From Theodoxus fluviatilis (taxonomy: Eukaryota > Mollusca > Gastropoda > Cycloneritida > Neritidae): a stretch of 64,000 bases of DNA. Within the stretch, counting starts at the first letter, position 1, and every line of letters starts with the position of its first letter. A program made the translations under genes and the position numbers. The notes beneath the pieces are model-generated. The model was not told the origin of the DNA and made no database searches. It worked only from the letters and a program-made list of their open reading frames with translations. The stretch is from positions 1 to 64,000 of the forward strand of contig JAWQFJ010009804.1 in assembly GCA_034096865.1 (NCBI GenBank). The letters run 5' to 3'. Of this stretch, positions 22,791 to 34,720 are shown piece by piece.

Positions 22791-25169
22791 TGTCGCAGGT
22801 TGGGGTGGGTGATGAGGGGTTATTAAAATAAAATAAATAAATAAACAAAGACTGGACCCTGATGATATAAAACACCACACCCCGGGATTTTCAGCAAAAC
22901 CCAAACTGCCACTTTCCTTGCAACTGTAAAGGTGAATAAACATGGAAAACAACAAATTAAATAAGACACTGAGGGAAGGAGGTAAATTTCAAAATAATAC
23001 TTTAATCAAAGAATAGTAAACATCAAAATAAATCCCAAACCCTGACTTGGCCAAGTCCCCAAACAAAACAATAACAATGACACACCCCCATGGCTTCACA
23101 GAGCCATCCAACGCACAGGCGCATAAAGGTCAGGGGTCAGCCTCAGCAGGTTGACATGACTATAGCCAATGATAAAATTCCTACGCACAAGCTCATAGGG
23201 TCAGAGGTCAGCCTCAAGCAGCGCTAGACTTGACCGTAGCCAAATGATAATAACGTGGTTCACCCGAGGCGACACCCCCCCCTGGGGGTGTGGCCTCAAC
23301 CATTGAGAAAGACCGACCCAGGCCTGGCCAATCACAGCAGCCGCTGGACGAGACAGGAACTGGGCAGGGCATTTACAACAGAAACGCACGCACCGGCGTT
23401 CTTACAAGCCTGCTCTAACAGCAGCTGAACGAATGCTTCCTCTACTGTCACGGCAGTAGCAAGAAGATACACTTAAGCAACCAAATAGACTGAACTCAAT
23501 CTTCCTCAAGAGGATTAGTTTAAACATTCAGAACAAGTCCACACAGTCTCTTCCTACCACAGAAGATGGGATGGCGCCCGGCGCCCTTCTGTATAGGTTT
23601 AACGGCAGCGTCCTTGACCTACCAACTGTGGGATTCTGATCTCCACTTATGCTATTGGTGCTTTTCGACACTAGGGTCAGTCTCATGAGTCCAAACATTT
23701 CCCATCAGGATTAAATATAAAAAGGCAATCTTACCAACGTCGTCTCTTCCTGTCACAGGAAAGAACACACATATAATCCGAGATAGACCACTCCTGAACC
23801 CTCAGAGTCGGGAAGTACGCGAGGCCTCGACCTCCGTCTCCCCCGGTCGTAGCAGCGCTCGATAGTAGATCTCGACGAGAGCTGTCCTCTCGTCCCCCTC
23901 TTGTGGCACCCAGTCCACCAGGCATCCGTGCAGCGACGACATCCTGTGAGTCGGGTCGCTCCGGCGACCCGAGAGATCTCCCCAGTCGAAGCGTCAGGTA
24001 CAGCGGTAGGCGGCAGTAGACTGGATATGGCGCCAGCTCTCCCTACCCCTACCCTGCTACAAGACTACGCTCTAGACCTGTGACTGCTCTGATAGCGAGT
24101 CACACTATTGCACTACACGGTGCAAAACAAGAGAAAGCGAGGCAATGTACTACAGGCAGAGCATCTATCAACTAACCTTGACCTCTCCTGACATTCCTGA
24201 CCTCTCGACTTGCAGGACAACAGCCCGAAGCTTACTGCAAGATACACGCCCAGCGTGTCTACGTGTCAGAACAACACGTGTGGACGGGGACTAGTTCTAT
24301 TCACACAATAGAAAGAACAATGATCGCTTAACGCTTAGCATCATAATAATATTCATGGTTCTATGGCAGTACAGCCCCTGCCTATACGACACCATAATAT
24401 ATTAAGTCCCCCCCCACCCCATATGCCATGACGACATATACATGAATAGTTACATACTCTACCTCGCTTGCTCCATCAGACAGAAGTAATGTAGGTACAC
24501 TTACTTCACACAACACTAACAGCCAAACATAAAAGGTCCCAACTGACCCACTACGTACAGTAGTTTAGCAGCCTAGCGCTGCATGAACCTCACAGTTCAT
24601 AACGTTATTAGCCTAACGTCCCACGAGCGTTAGCTAATTTAAAGTTGAAGCCCCACACGCGGGCTATGACCAGTCAGGCGGTTGTACCCTCGGGAGAGGC
24701 CAGAGCCCTCCCTCAAACGGTATGAGCTGCCCCCCAGCGAGGCGCCATGCCTCCTGGGGGCCCATGGTGCGACAAGCACCACAACCCACCCTGCTCACTC
24801 GAGCTGTGAGCATGGACTGACGCTCAAGGCGCCAAAAACGCAACGGTCATCTGCCCCCGATCTCATTAGCCAATGAAATCGTCCGACGCCTCCTAGCACG
24901 AGGTCATCACTCGCACGAGGACTACACGTGGGGATCAAAGTCCACGGAATTTTCCATAAGTGTTGCCCACCCCCCAAGAATATTCGAAAGAACCTCCACC
25001 CCCCAACTGACGGCGGGGTTGGCAACGGGCCTCACCTCTTGACCCTTGTAACTAAATATATCAGCGCAGAGCGCTGACTCTGCAGATTTCGAACTGGGGC
25101 AATGCACTAATACCTTTCCACTAACCCTCACCCTCATCAATTCTCTTTTCATGTCGTAATTCCGCGACA
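22791..25169. mobile_element. LTR-like insertion, TG...CA ends, TSD CCATG
   Basis: The satellite is interrupted by 2379 bp that begin TGTCGC and end GCGACA (6-bp inverted ends in TG...CA form). CCATG is duplicated at 22786-22790 and 25170-25174. A 5-bp duplication with TG...CA ends is the signature of LTR retroelement integration. I see no second LTR and no gag or pol frame, so a long solo LTR or a large non-coding derivative is most likely. Internal features: A-rich AAATAAATAAATAAAC near the left end, a TATAAAAAG box at about 23717, an imperfect ~65-bp duplication (23115-23173 and 23185-23250), and a C-run at 24410. Orientation not determined. CCATG is also a satellite word, so the duplication needs care. 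Confidence 0.7.
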
Positions 25170-25174
25170 CCATG

Positions 25175-26417
25175 CTACACCATACCATGCTACACCATAC
25201 CATGCTACACCATATCATACTACACAATGCTACACCATACCATGCTACACCATACCATGCTACACCATATCATACTACACAATGCTACATCATACCAAGC
25301 TACACCATACCATGCTACACCATACCATCATACACCATACCATACTACACCATGCTACACCATACCATGCTACACCATATTACACCATACTATGCTACAC
25401 AATGCTACACCATACATGCTACACCATGATACACCACACCATACTTCACCATGCTACACCATGCTACACCATACCATACTACACCATGCTACACCATACA
25501 TGCTACACCATGCTACACAATACCTTACTACACCATACTACACCATGCTACACCATACATGCTACACCATGCTACACCATGCTACACCATACCATGCTGC
25601 ACCATGCTACACCATACCATACTACACCATGCTACACCATACATGCTACACCATGCTACACCATGCTACACCATACCATACTGCACCATGCTACACTACA
25701 CCATACTACACCATGCTACACCCAACATGCTACACCATGCTACACAATACCATACTACACCATACTACACCATGCTACACCATGCTACACCATACCATAC
25801 TGCATCATACTACACCATACCATACTACACCATGCTACCCATACCATGCTACACAATGCTCTATCATACCATACTACACCATGCTACACCATACCATACT
25901 TCACCATGCTACACCATGCTACACCATACCATACTACACAATGCTACAGCATATCATACTACACAATGCTACACCATACCATACAACACAATGCTACACC
26001 ATACCATACTACAACATGCTACACAATGCTACACCATGCTACACCATACCATACTACACAATGCTGCACCATACCATACTACACAATGCTACACCATACC
26101 ATACTACACCATGCTACACAATTCTACACCATGCTACACCATACCATACTACACAATGCTACACCATACCATACTACACCATGCTACACCATACTATACT
26201 AAACAATGCTACACCATACCATACTACATCATGCTACACCATACCATACTACATCATGCTACACAATGCTACATCATACCATACTACACCATACTACACT
26301 ATGCTACACCATGCTACACCATATTATACTACACAATGCTATACCATACTACACCATGCTACACAATGCTACACCATACCATGCTACACCATACTACACC
26401 ATACCATGCTACACCAT
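25175..26417. repeat. CCATAC/ACACCATGCT satellite, block 5
   Basis: Continuation of the satellite after the LTR-like insertion, with frequent ACACAATGCT and CATACATGCT variants. Confidence 0.95.
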
Positions 26418-26920
26418 GATAGGCACGTCCCGGAACGTCACGTCACATCTAATCCTATTATATGCTACCCTATCCTACCCTAAGCTACCCTTCCCTGCTA
26501 CCCTACACAATGCTACACCATACCATACTACATCATGCTACACCATACCATACTACATCATGCTACACAATGCTACACCATACAATACTACACCATACTA
26601 CACTATGCTACACCATGCTACACCATATTATACTACACAATGCAACACCATACCATACTACACCATGCTACAAAATGCTACACCATACCATGCTACACCA
26701 TACTACACCATACCATGCTACACCATGATAGGCACGTCCCGGAACGTCACGTCACATCTATTCCTATTATATGCTACCCTATCCTACCCTAAGCTACCCT
26801 ACCCTGCGTGATCAAACCTTTCCATACCCTACGCTATCCTACCCTTCTCTACATCACACAACCCTACCCTTTGCTACCCTATCCTACCCTATCCTAATCT
26901 ATCCTACCCTACATGCTACA
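26200..26920. repeat. 309-bp tandem duplication and TACCC-type satellite edge
   Basis: A segment containing satellite plus the unique stretch GATAGGCACGTCCCGGAACG occurs at 26418 and again 309 bp later at 26727, with flanking satellite variants in the same order. From about 26456 and again from 26767 the repeat becomes CTACCCTATCCTACCCTAAG-like and decays by about 26920. This is the right boundary of the satellite region. Confidence 0.85.
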
Positions 26921-28910
26921 ACATAGCAAAGCACAACATACAAACACCATACCTTGAACATCTGTACGCGTAGGATTGTATTTGGCCGGTTGGTAACCAA
27001 GACAGATCTCCAGACGCATTCATTCCCACTTGCAGGCCCCTCTACAAGAGACCAATTTATCGAAGCCATGGAAGAAGTGCCGGACAAGCAATGATCAGCC
27101 GCGAGGAGGGAAGTCAATCGGTGACCTCTGAACTTGCCTCTCCCACGCACAGACCTGGGATGAGCGGGATCAAGGGGGAACAAGAGCTCTTAATCCCAGC
27201 GCTGTCCCTCCGTCTGCCAGTCCTCCCTGCCTTGCCCTGGGCTCCAGTGCTCCCGGACAACACTGGGTCGTATTCCCTGCAAGCCCCATTAGCGGTCGGA
27301 CTGCTTCGGACACGACAGAAATCTTCGTTTGTGCTCAGAACTGACTAGGAGGGGGGAATGTGTTGGCTTCTAAAACCAACAGGAAATCAAATGTGTTTGT
27401 TGAACATCTGGGAATTGTTGGTGTTGGAAAGACTATCAACATTTTTTCTTTAAGCTCATCAGAAATGTGGAGTACAACCAAGACATATTGGATACGCATG
27501 CAGTTATGGAAAATGAATTGGTTGCTGCAAAACCCATGATCTTTCATCGAGACAGAAACGAAAAGTGTGAACTTTATGTAATCTTCCCAAGATCGTTCTA
27601 AAAGTCTGGAAGTATTCATGAGGCTTTGGACGTGCCATACTAGAGCTTCTTGGAATACAAGTCGTATTCGACGAAAAATGCTAAAAGCCCCATTTTCTAA
27701 AAGCCAGGCAGAATCTGTGAAAGACAATAATTTGTATTCTTGATAGGAAACTTCAGTCAAAACTGAAGGGAGCCTGGTGAGAATCACGCATATTTCCGTT
27801 CCATTCTTCCTCTCCAGGTCTGATGTATTGACCGTACGGTGCACAGAACAATGCGGCGTGAAAGTGAGCACGCTCTTCACAATGGCTGACGTCAGATACT
27901 GCCTTGGCTCAACTTGCACCATTCACAGTCCAAACACAGGTCCCTTTCCATGAAACATGATTTTCGGCTTGTCAAATCAAAAACTGAGTCGTCGCCTGCG
28001 TTCTCCCTGTGCAGGGAATTTGCGTCTGATTTGTGTAGGACTGGAATGCAAGACGCGGGGTTTCAACCTGTCATCTGAGCTCTGGTGATTCTTTGAAGCA
28101 ATATGAGCTTTGCCTGGAGAAATTACACACGTGACAACTGGAACTAGAAAACTCTAAAAGAAACCTTAGTTGTGAGTTAGCTTAGACATGTTTGCATCAA
28201 ATAATATCAATTGGCCGGAAGAAAGCTCCCACCAATTTTCAGTTCAGCAAAATGAAATACGTATTTCAATCGTCTTTTATTTCTTACTAGAATTGAATAA
28301 TTCCACTGAACTTGAAGTCTTTTGAACACTTATTTAAACCGCCTTTAAACTCCATGGGTATTACACAGTCTATGTGGATCTCATCACCGACGTCATGTAG
28401 CCGTCACAATTGTTTTATTTCAAAGTTAGGATAGTACATTTAAACTACTCATTGCCTGAATGCTTCAATCACAGTTGAAGAAAAGTAAACACCCCTTCTG
28501 TGCTCTCAAGTGAACTCTTTGGGTCTAAAGATAAAAAAGAAATGTCTTCACTCTCCAAACAGAGCGTTTATGCACAAGTTACGTCAACCGAGTGAGGGTG
28601 CGGTCAAGAGCAACAGCGCAGACATGAGTGGAACTGAGCATCCCGATGTGTCTGCATTATAAAGTCTTGCAAGGTAAGTGATTCTTTTGATCAAAGCCGA
28701 GTCTGACAGATCTCTTCTGCCAAGCTTGGTGTTGTGACCTCTTTAAGTATTCTGCAAGTACGTCACAAAATGAGCTTCGTTTTTAGCACTCAAAGTTCCG
28801 TGCATGTCGCATTGGATGTGTGACTTTGACGATAGTCGGCTTTGGTGACTAATATTTTTTGCCTCCAAATATTCATGGCGGAATAAACACGTTGTCCACA
28901 TTACAACAAA
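26921..28910. other. Unassigned DNA
   Basis: No family recognised. The longest frame is 195 aa on the minus strand (27922-27335), with no motif, signal peptide or repeat that I can name. I do not call it a gene. No simple repeats of note. Confidence 0.4.
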
Positions 28911-28912
28911 GG

Positions 28913-30746
28913 CAATTTCTCCGCATGCATACAGTCAATGCATACGCACACGCTGGCGCGAGGCAAATTCTCCGCATGCATACAGTCAATGCATACACAC
29001 ACGCTGGCGCGAGGCAATTTCTCCGCATGCATACAGTCAATGCATACACACACGCTGGCGCGAGGCAATTTCTCCGCATGCATACAGTCAATGCATACAC
29101 ACACGCTGGCGCGAGGCAATTTCTCCGCATGCATACAGTCAATGCATACACACACGCTGGCGCGAGGCAATTTCTCCGCATGCATACAGTCAATGCATAC
29201 ACACACGCTGGCGCGAGGCAATTTCTCCGCATGCATACAGTCAATGCATACACACACGCTGGCGCGAGGCAATTTCTCCGCATGCATACAGTCAATGCAT
29301 ACACACACGCTGGCGCGAGGCAATTTGTCCGCATGCATACAGTCAATGCATACACACACGCTGGCGCGAGGCAATTTCTCCGCATGCATACAGTCAATGC
29401 ATACACACACGCTGGCGCGAGGCAATTTCTCCGCATGCATACAGTCAATGCATACACACACGCTGGCGCGAGACAATTTCTCCGCATGCATACAGTCAAT
29501 GCATACACACACGCTGGCGCGAGGCAATTTCTCCGCATGCATACAGTCAATGCATACACACACGCTGGCGCGAGGCAATTTCTCCGCATGCATACAGTCA
29601 ATGCATACACACACGCTGGCGCGAGGCAATTTCTCCGCATGCATACAGTCAATGCATACACACACGCTGGCGCGAGGCAATTTCTCCGCATGCATACAGT
29701 CAATGCATACACACACGCTGGCGCGAGGCAATTTCTCCGCATGCATACAGTCAATGCATACACACACGCTGGCGCGAGGCAATTTCTCCGCATGCATACA
29801 GTCAATGCATACACACACGCTGGCGCGAGGCAATTTCTCCGCATGCATACAGTCAATGCATACACACACGCTGGCGCGAGGCAATTTCTCCGCATGCATA
29901 CAGTCAATGCATACACACACGCTGGCGCGAGGCAATTTCTCCGCATGCATACAGTCAATGCATACACACACGCTGGCGCGAGGCAATTTCTCCGCATGCA
30001 TACAGTCAATGCATACACACACGCTGGCGCGAGGCAATTTGTCCGCATGCATACAGTCAATGCATACACACACGCTGGCGCGAGGCAATTTGTCCGCATG
30101 CATACAGTCAATGCATACACACACGCTGGCGCGAGGCAATTTCTCCGCATGCATACAGTCAATGCATACACACACGCTGGCGCGAGGCAATTTGTCCGCA
30201 TGCATACAGTCAATGCATACACACACGCTGGCGCGAGGCAATTTCTCCGCATGCATACAGTCAATGCATACACACACGCTGGCGCGAGGCAATTTCTCCG
30301 CATGCATACAGTCAATGCATACACACACGCTGGCGCGAGGCAATTTCTCCGCATGCATACAGTCAATGCATACACACATGCTGGCGCGAGGCAATTTCTC
30401 CGCATGCATACAGTCAATGCATACACACACGCTGGCGCGAGGCAATTTCTCCGCATGCATACAGTCAATGCATACACACACGCTGGCGCGAGGCAATTTC
30501 TCCGCATGCATACAGTCAATGCATACACACACGCTGGCGCGAGGCAATTTCTCCGCATGCATACAGTCAATGCATACACACACGCTGGCGCGAGGCAATT
30601 TCTCCGCATGCATACAGTCAATGCATACACACACGCTGGCGCGAGGCAATTTCTCCGCATGCATACAGTCAATGCATACACACACGCTGGCGCGAGGCAA
30701 ATTCTCCGCATGCATACAGTCAATGCATACACACACACATGCAAGC
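28913..30746. repeat. 51-bp minisatellite, about 36 units, highly homogeneous
   Basis: Unit: CGCATGCATACAGTCAATGC + ATACACACACGCTGGCGCGA + GGCAATTTCTC, 51 bp. Only a few variants occur: TTTGTCC for TTTCTCC in several units, AAATTC in the first and last, ACATGC once, GAGACAA once. Because 51 is divisible by three, four frames stay open for more than 600 codons (for example RMHTVNAYTHAGARQFL). Each unit holds a GCATGC site and two ATGCAT palindromes. No evidence for translation. The low divergence implies recent amplification or ongoing homogenisation. Confidence 0.95.
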
Positions 30747-30859
30747 ACTGGCGCGAGCGCTAAACCACAGAGCAATAATCCATATCATACGTAACCAGTC
30801 CTCCCAAAAGAGTCGCATGAATACCCATGGTGATTTTTAGATGTTTGGGTCGTCGTAAT

Positions 30860-32234
30860 GTTCTTCAGAACACCAACATTATTATGTGTGCAGTCGTCGT
30901 AATGTTCTTCAGAACACCAACATTATTATGTGTGCATTCGTCGTAATGTTCTTCAGAACACCAACATTATCATGTGTGCAGTCGTCGTAATGTTCTTCAG
31001 AACACCAACATTATTATGTGTGCAGTCGTTGTAATGTTCTTCAGAACACCAACATTATTATGCGTGCAGTCGTCGTAATGTTCTTCAGAATGATACCAAC
31101 ATTATTATGTGTGCAGTCGTCGTAATGTTCTTCAGAACGATACCAACATTATTATGTGTGCAGTCGTTGTAATGTTCTTCAGAACGATACCAACATTATT
31201 CTATGTGCAGTCGTCGTAATGTTCTTCAGAACGATACCAACATTATTATATGTGCAGTCGTCGTAATGTTCTTCAGAACGATACCAACATTATTATGTCT
31301 GCAGTCGTCGTAATGTTCTTCAGAACGATACCAACATTATTATGTGTGCAGTCGTCGTAAGGTTCTTCAGAACACCAACATTATTATGTGTGCAGTCGTC
31401 GTAATGTTCTTCAGAACGATACCAACATTATTATGTGTGCTGTCGTCGTAATGTTCTTCAGAACGATACCAACATTATTATGTGTGCAGTCGTCGTAATG
31501 TTCTTCAGAACGATACCAACATTATTATATGTACAGTCGTCGTAATGTTCTTCAGAACACCAACATTATTATGTGTGCAGTCGTTGTAATGTTCTTCAGA
31601 ACGATACCAAAATTATTATATGTGCAATCGTCGTAATGTTCTTCAGAACGATACCAACAATATTATGTGTGCAGTCGTCGTAACGTTCTTCAGAACGATA
31701 CCAACATTATTATATGTGCAGTCGTCGTAATGTTCTTCAGAACGATACCAACATTATTATGTGTGCAGTCGTCGTAATGTTCTTCAGAACGATACCAACA
31801 TTATTATGTGTGCAGTCGTCGTAATGTTCTTCAGAACACCAACATTATTATGTGTGCAGTCGTCGTAATGTTCTTCAGAACGATACCAACATTATTATAT
31901 GTGCAGTCGTCGTAATGTTCTTCAGAACGATACCAACATTATCATATGTGCAGTCGTCGTAATGTTCTTCAGAACACCAACATTATTATGTGTGCAGTCG
32001 TTGTAATGTTCTTCAGAACGATACCAACATTATTATATGTGCAATCGTCGTAATGTTCTTCAGAACGATACCATCAATATTATGTGTGCAGTCGTCGTAA
32101 CGTTCTTCAGAATGATACCAACATTATTATGTGTGCAGTCGTCGTAATGTTCTTCAGAACGATACTAACATTATTATGTGTGCAGTCGTCGTAATGTTCT
32201 TCAGAACGATACCAACATTATTATGTGTGCAGTC
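30860..32234. repeat. 44/47-bp minisatellite, about 30 units
   Basis: Unit TCGTCGTAATGTTCTTCAGA + AC(GAT)ACCAACATT + ATTATGTGTGCAG. Early units are the 44-bp form (AACACCAAC); later units mix with a 47-bp form (AACGATACCAAC). Each unit holds a dyad, AATGTT...AACATT around GTTCTTCAGAAC. The array abuts the left end of the THAP foldback element without spacer. Confidence 0.94.
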
Positions 32235-32409
32235 GTTGCTGAGTTATGACAAATTGAATACGTATGTACCAAAAGAGCTCTATGAGCTCCGACGAGATCG
32301 AGTCAAACAGAGTTATCTTTTCCTACTTTCAGCATAACAAACGCGCGTCGCTTACAAATTCTGTGAAAGACACGACTATTTTTGGAGCAGACAGTTTGCT
32401 GTTTCTACA

Positions 32410-32490
32410 ATGGTGACCTCCTGCTGTGTGAAGAGCTGCCACAATAAGCATGGCAGAGAGAATGATCGACGTTTTTTTGTACCATCTGTT
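32410..32490 (+). pseudogene. THAP-domain N-terminus, left arm
   Basis: ATG at 32410 gives MVTSCCVKSCHNKHGRENDR followed by RFFVPS, after which the frame is unrelated. C5 and C10 have the C-x4-C spacing that opens the C2CH THAP zinc finger, and RFF is the following conserved aromatic block. Only about 26 residues survive. THAP fingers are the DNA-binding domains of P-element-type transposases. Confidence 0.65.
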
Positions 32491-32776
32491 CTGACGATAA
32501 ACATGGTGCTTTTTATTTTGCGAGAGCAGTTACTCATGAATCATTGATCTTTCAATAGACAAACCCAGTGCTTGGAACAATACTGTGCACATCAACAGCT
32601 TTTAGTTTTATGGTGAATATTTCAGTTTACACGCTATGCGTCATAAATGTGCAATAGTCACTCGCAGAATGCTCTACGGCGTGGTTTTTTTTTTCCTTTC
32701 TGTTTGACTCTTACATGAGTGTTGTGACGTTTCTGAGGGTTTGGCTATGGAGCTTGGGGACCAGTTTGCTGTGGCT

Positions 32777-32925
32777 CTCTCTCTCTCTCTTTCTCTTTCT
32801 CTCTCTGTCTCTCTCTCTCACTCTCTCTCTCTCTTTCTCTCAATGCGCGTGTGCGTGCGCGCGCGTTTGCGTGCGCGCGCGTGTGTGTGTGTGTGTGCGT
32901 GTGTGTGTGTGTGTGTGTGTTCGTA
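32777..32925. repeat. (CT)n / (GT)n microsatellite inside the foldback centre
   Basis: CT-rich block followed by GCGTGCGCGCG and GTGTGT runs. Frames on both strands are compositional. Confidence 0.95.
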
Positions 32926-33317
32926 GGTCGGGCAACCGATATCCCGAGTGATCGTGGTATCAAACTGTTCATCACAGCAGTTGTCGACAGTTTGCAATGC
33001 CTTAGTGGAGCACCGTTGGTTCAAATTCGGCTGTGGTTGGAGCGACATGAAGGGTTACTTAGTCCTAACTGCTCGTTGTTTCTTAATCTTCATCTCTTAT
33101 AAATCGCAGAGGACCAACTTTTATTTAAAATTGCACGCACAAAAAGGTCGATCCGTCATCATTTACAATTATTTACAAGTAATCGATAATCCAGTTTTCT
33201 TCCGTCCCAGCGAGTTGAAGGGGTTTCGAAGAAGGAACACAATTACACAAATCCGAATGCTTTAGAAACGTACATCGTATTGATTTTGCTTCTCTACAGC
33301 GTTACAACACGCGGTAT

Positions 33318-33388
33318 GACAAAAAACGTCGATCATTCTCTCTGCCATGCTTATTGTGGCAGTTCTTCACACAGCAGGAGGTCACCAT
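33318..33388 (-). pseudogene. THAP-domain N-terminus, right arm (inverted copy)
   Basis: Inverted copy of the frame at 32410, reading MVTSCCVKNCHNKHGRENDR on the minus strand, with a one-base-shorter T-run that shifts the frame earlier than in the left arm. Confidence 0.65.
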
Positions 33389-33550
33389 TGTAGAAACAAC
33401 AAACTGTCTGCTCCAAAAACAGTCGTGTCTTTTACAGAATTTGTAAGCGACGCGCGTTTGTTATGCTGAAAGTAGGAAAAGATAACTCTGTTTGACTCGA
33501 TCTCGACGGAGCTCATTCAAGTTTCACGTACATTTTGCATAGCAACTCCC

Positions 33551-34442
33551 TATTTGTAACTAAGCTGTATCAATGAAATCTAGCTCAGAGCTAAGTCTTT
33601 CCCTCAACGGCCAATGACAATGAGGCACACATTTCGATGCGAGCCCGCGCAGTATAACCATACCAAAATTAATAATTGACAAGTCTGTTCGCAAGTTTGA
33701 CACAAGCGATGTGGCAATGAGGCGTGGTGTTACAGAGTGAGACATTTTTCCGCGTTGAAATTGCAGAGCCCATCTAAAGATATCAAAAACAATCATTTAG
33801 CTGTAGCTTTGAAATATGAAATTCTCAGAGTTTACGTAGGAATGGTTCAGTTTGATGAAATCTCACATTCCTTGGTGTGTACCCCTAGGACGAATATTCG
33901 GCCGTATCTCGGTTTCGAAGGCACGGTCACATATACGCTAGTTGCAGTTGGAAGTGCATATATCTTACGTCATCGTGAACTGCTAGATAGATTATGCTAT
34001 TTTCGTATCTTACAACTTTTCTTAGGACTGTAGTTGGTTTGCTGCTTGCTGTATACTTTGTACTTATGCTTGGAAACAGAATTCCTACTGTCGTATTATC
34101 CACTGGTGAGATGAATCAAACTGTTTCCTGTGGAAGCGCAGAAAATCTCGGTACATACATCGACTCCTTCGCAATAAAAACTAAAGTTTTTCAACAAAAC
34201 TAGTTCGTTGATAATCGTTAAAAGCCAAAGCAAGTCACCTTCGTACAAGCGGGACGATTTTTCCGGTCGCGCTCTAACAGTTACAACCTTATTGAAAAGG
34301 TTGAAAAAGTCGAAGTGTTGTTAAATTGAAATTGAAAACCGGTCATCCTCGCCGGAGTTATTTGTAGAAGTCACGTGCTGTCAGCCATGTTGGTAGGAGG
34401 CGAGCGCTGTTTGCTAACCTGAGCTTTGGGAGACGTGCAACC
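33551..34442. other. Unassigned DNA between two THAP remnants
   Basis: No recognised domain in the short frames at 33737-34033 and 33994-34203. Given the THAP frame that starts at 34443, at least the last ~200 bp probably are the 5' flank of that element; the start of the element is not resolved. Confidence 0.4.
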
Positions 34443-34720
34443 ATGCCGACTTCTTGCTGCGTGAAAGATTGTTTCAACAACCAACAAAAAGACAAATAAA
34501 GAGGAGTCAAACGCTCCTACTGCCGTATACATCAATGAAAACCAATCAAGGTCCGATTGTGCAAAGGGTGACCGAAGCCAGACGAAGAGTATGGGCATTT
34601 TTTTTGCATACATGTAAGAGATCTGACCTTCGAGACTCACCCGGCGAAAATGAGCAGACATCTCCCACGAATCCTCCTACGAAGAATCAAATAGGCTTCC
34701 AAAGACCTATAATTCTTACA
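34443..34720 (+). pseudogene. THAP-domain transposase-like remnant
   Basis: ATG at 34443 opens MPTSCCVKDCFNNQQKDK and then a stop. After frame changes the next stretch (from about 34530) reads TNQGPIVQRVTEARRRVWAF followed by FLHTCKRSDLR, which has the spacing and charge pattern of the middle of a THAP domain (aromatic, then ExRxxWxxxxxRxDL). C5/C10 are kept. The later Cys and His of the C2CH finger and any catalytic domain are not seen. This suggests the decayed first exon of a THAP transposase. A host THAP gene is less likely because of the stop and the shared transposon sequence downstream at 35.6 kb. Confidence 0.6.

Larger units (their letters stand above)
32235..33550. mobile_element. 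1.3-kb foldback element carrying two inverted THAP starts
   Basis: Two inverted arms, about 32235-32480 and 33318-33550, share more than 200 bp (for example GAGCTCCGACGAGATCGAGT left versus its near complement at about 33500), beginning GTTGCT at the left and ending AGCAAC at the right. Each arm contains the same start of a THAP-domain frame. The centre holds a CT/GT simple repeat. No target duplication is obvious because the left end sits on a minisatellite unit and the right flank is different. It is non-autonomous and likely derived from inverted duplication of the 5' end of a THAP transposon. Confidence 0.75.

Noticed and set aside
11365..26811. Many HTIPYHTT-like frames up to 581 codons
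   Set aside because: Compositional readings of the CCATAC/ACACCATGCT satellite in all three forward frames.
27335..27922. 195-codon minus-strand frame as a gene
   Set aside because: No recognisable domain, no coding context and no repeats or signals to support it.
28859..30794. Four open frames over 600 codons on both strands
   Set aside because: All are readings of one 51-bp repeat whose unit is divisible by three and contains no stop in four frames.
30880..32230. Heat-shock or steroid-receptor element in GTTCTTCAGAAC
   Set aside because: Spacing between TTC and GAA does not match the heat-shock consensus, and the steroid-type inverted repeat is in the wrong order.
30860..32234. CRISPR-like array
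   Set aside because: Whole units including the would-be spacers repeat; it is a minisatellite.
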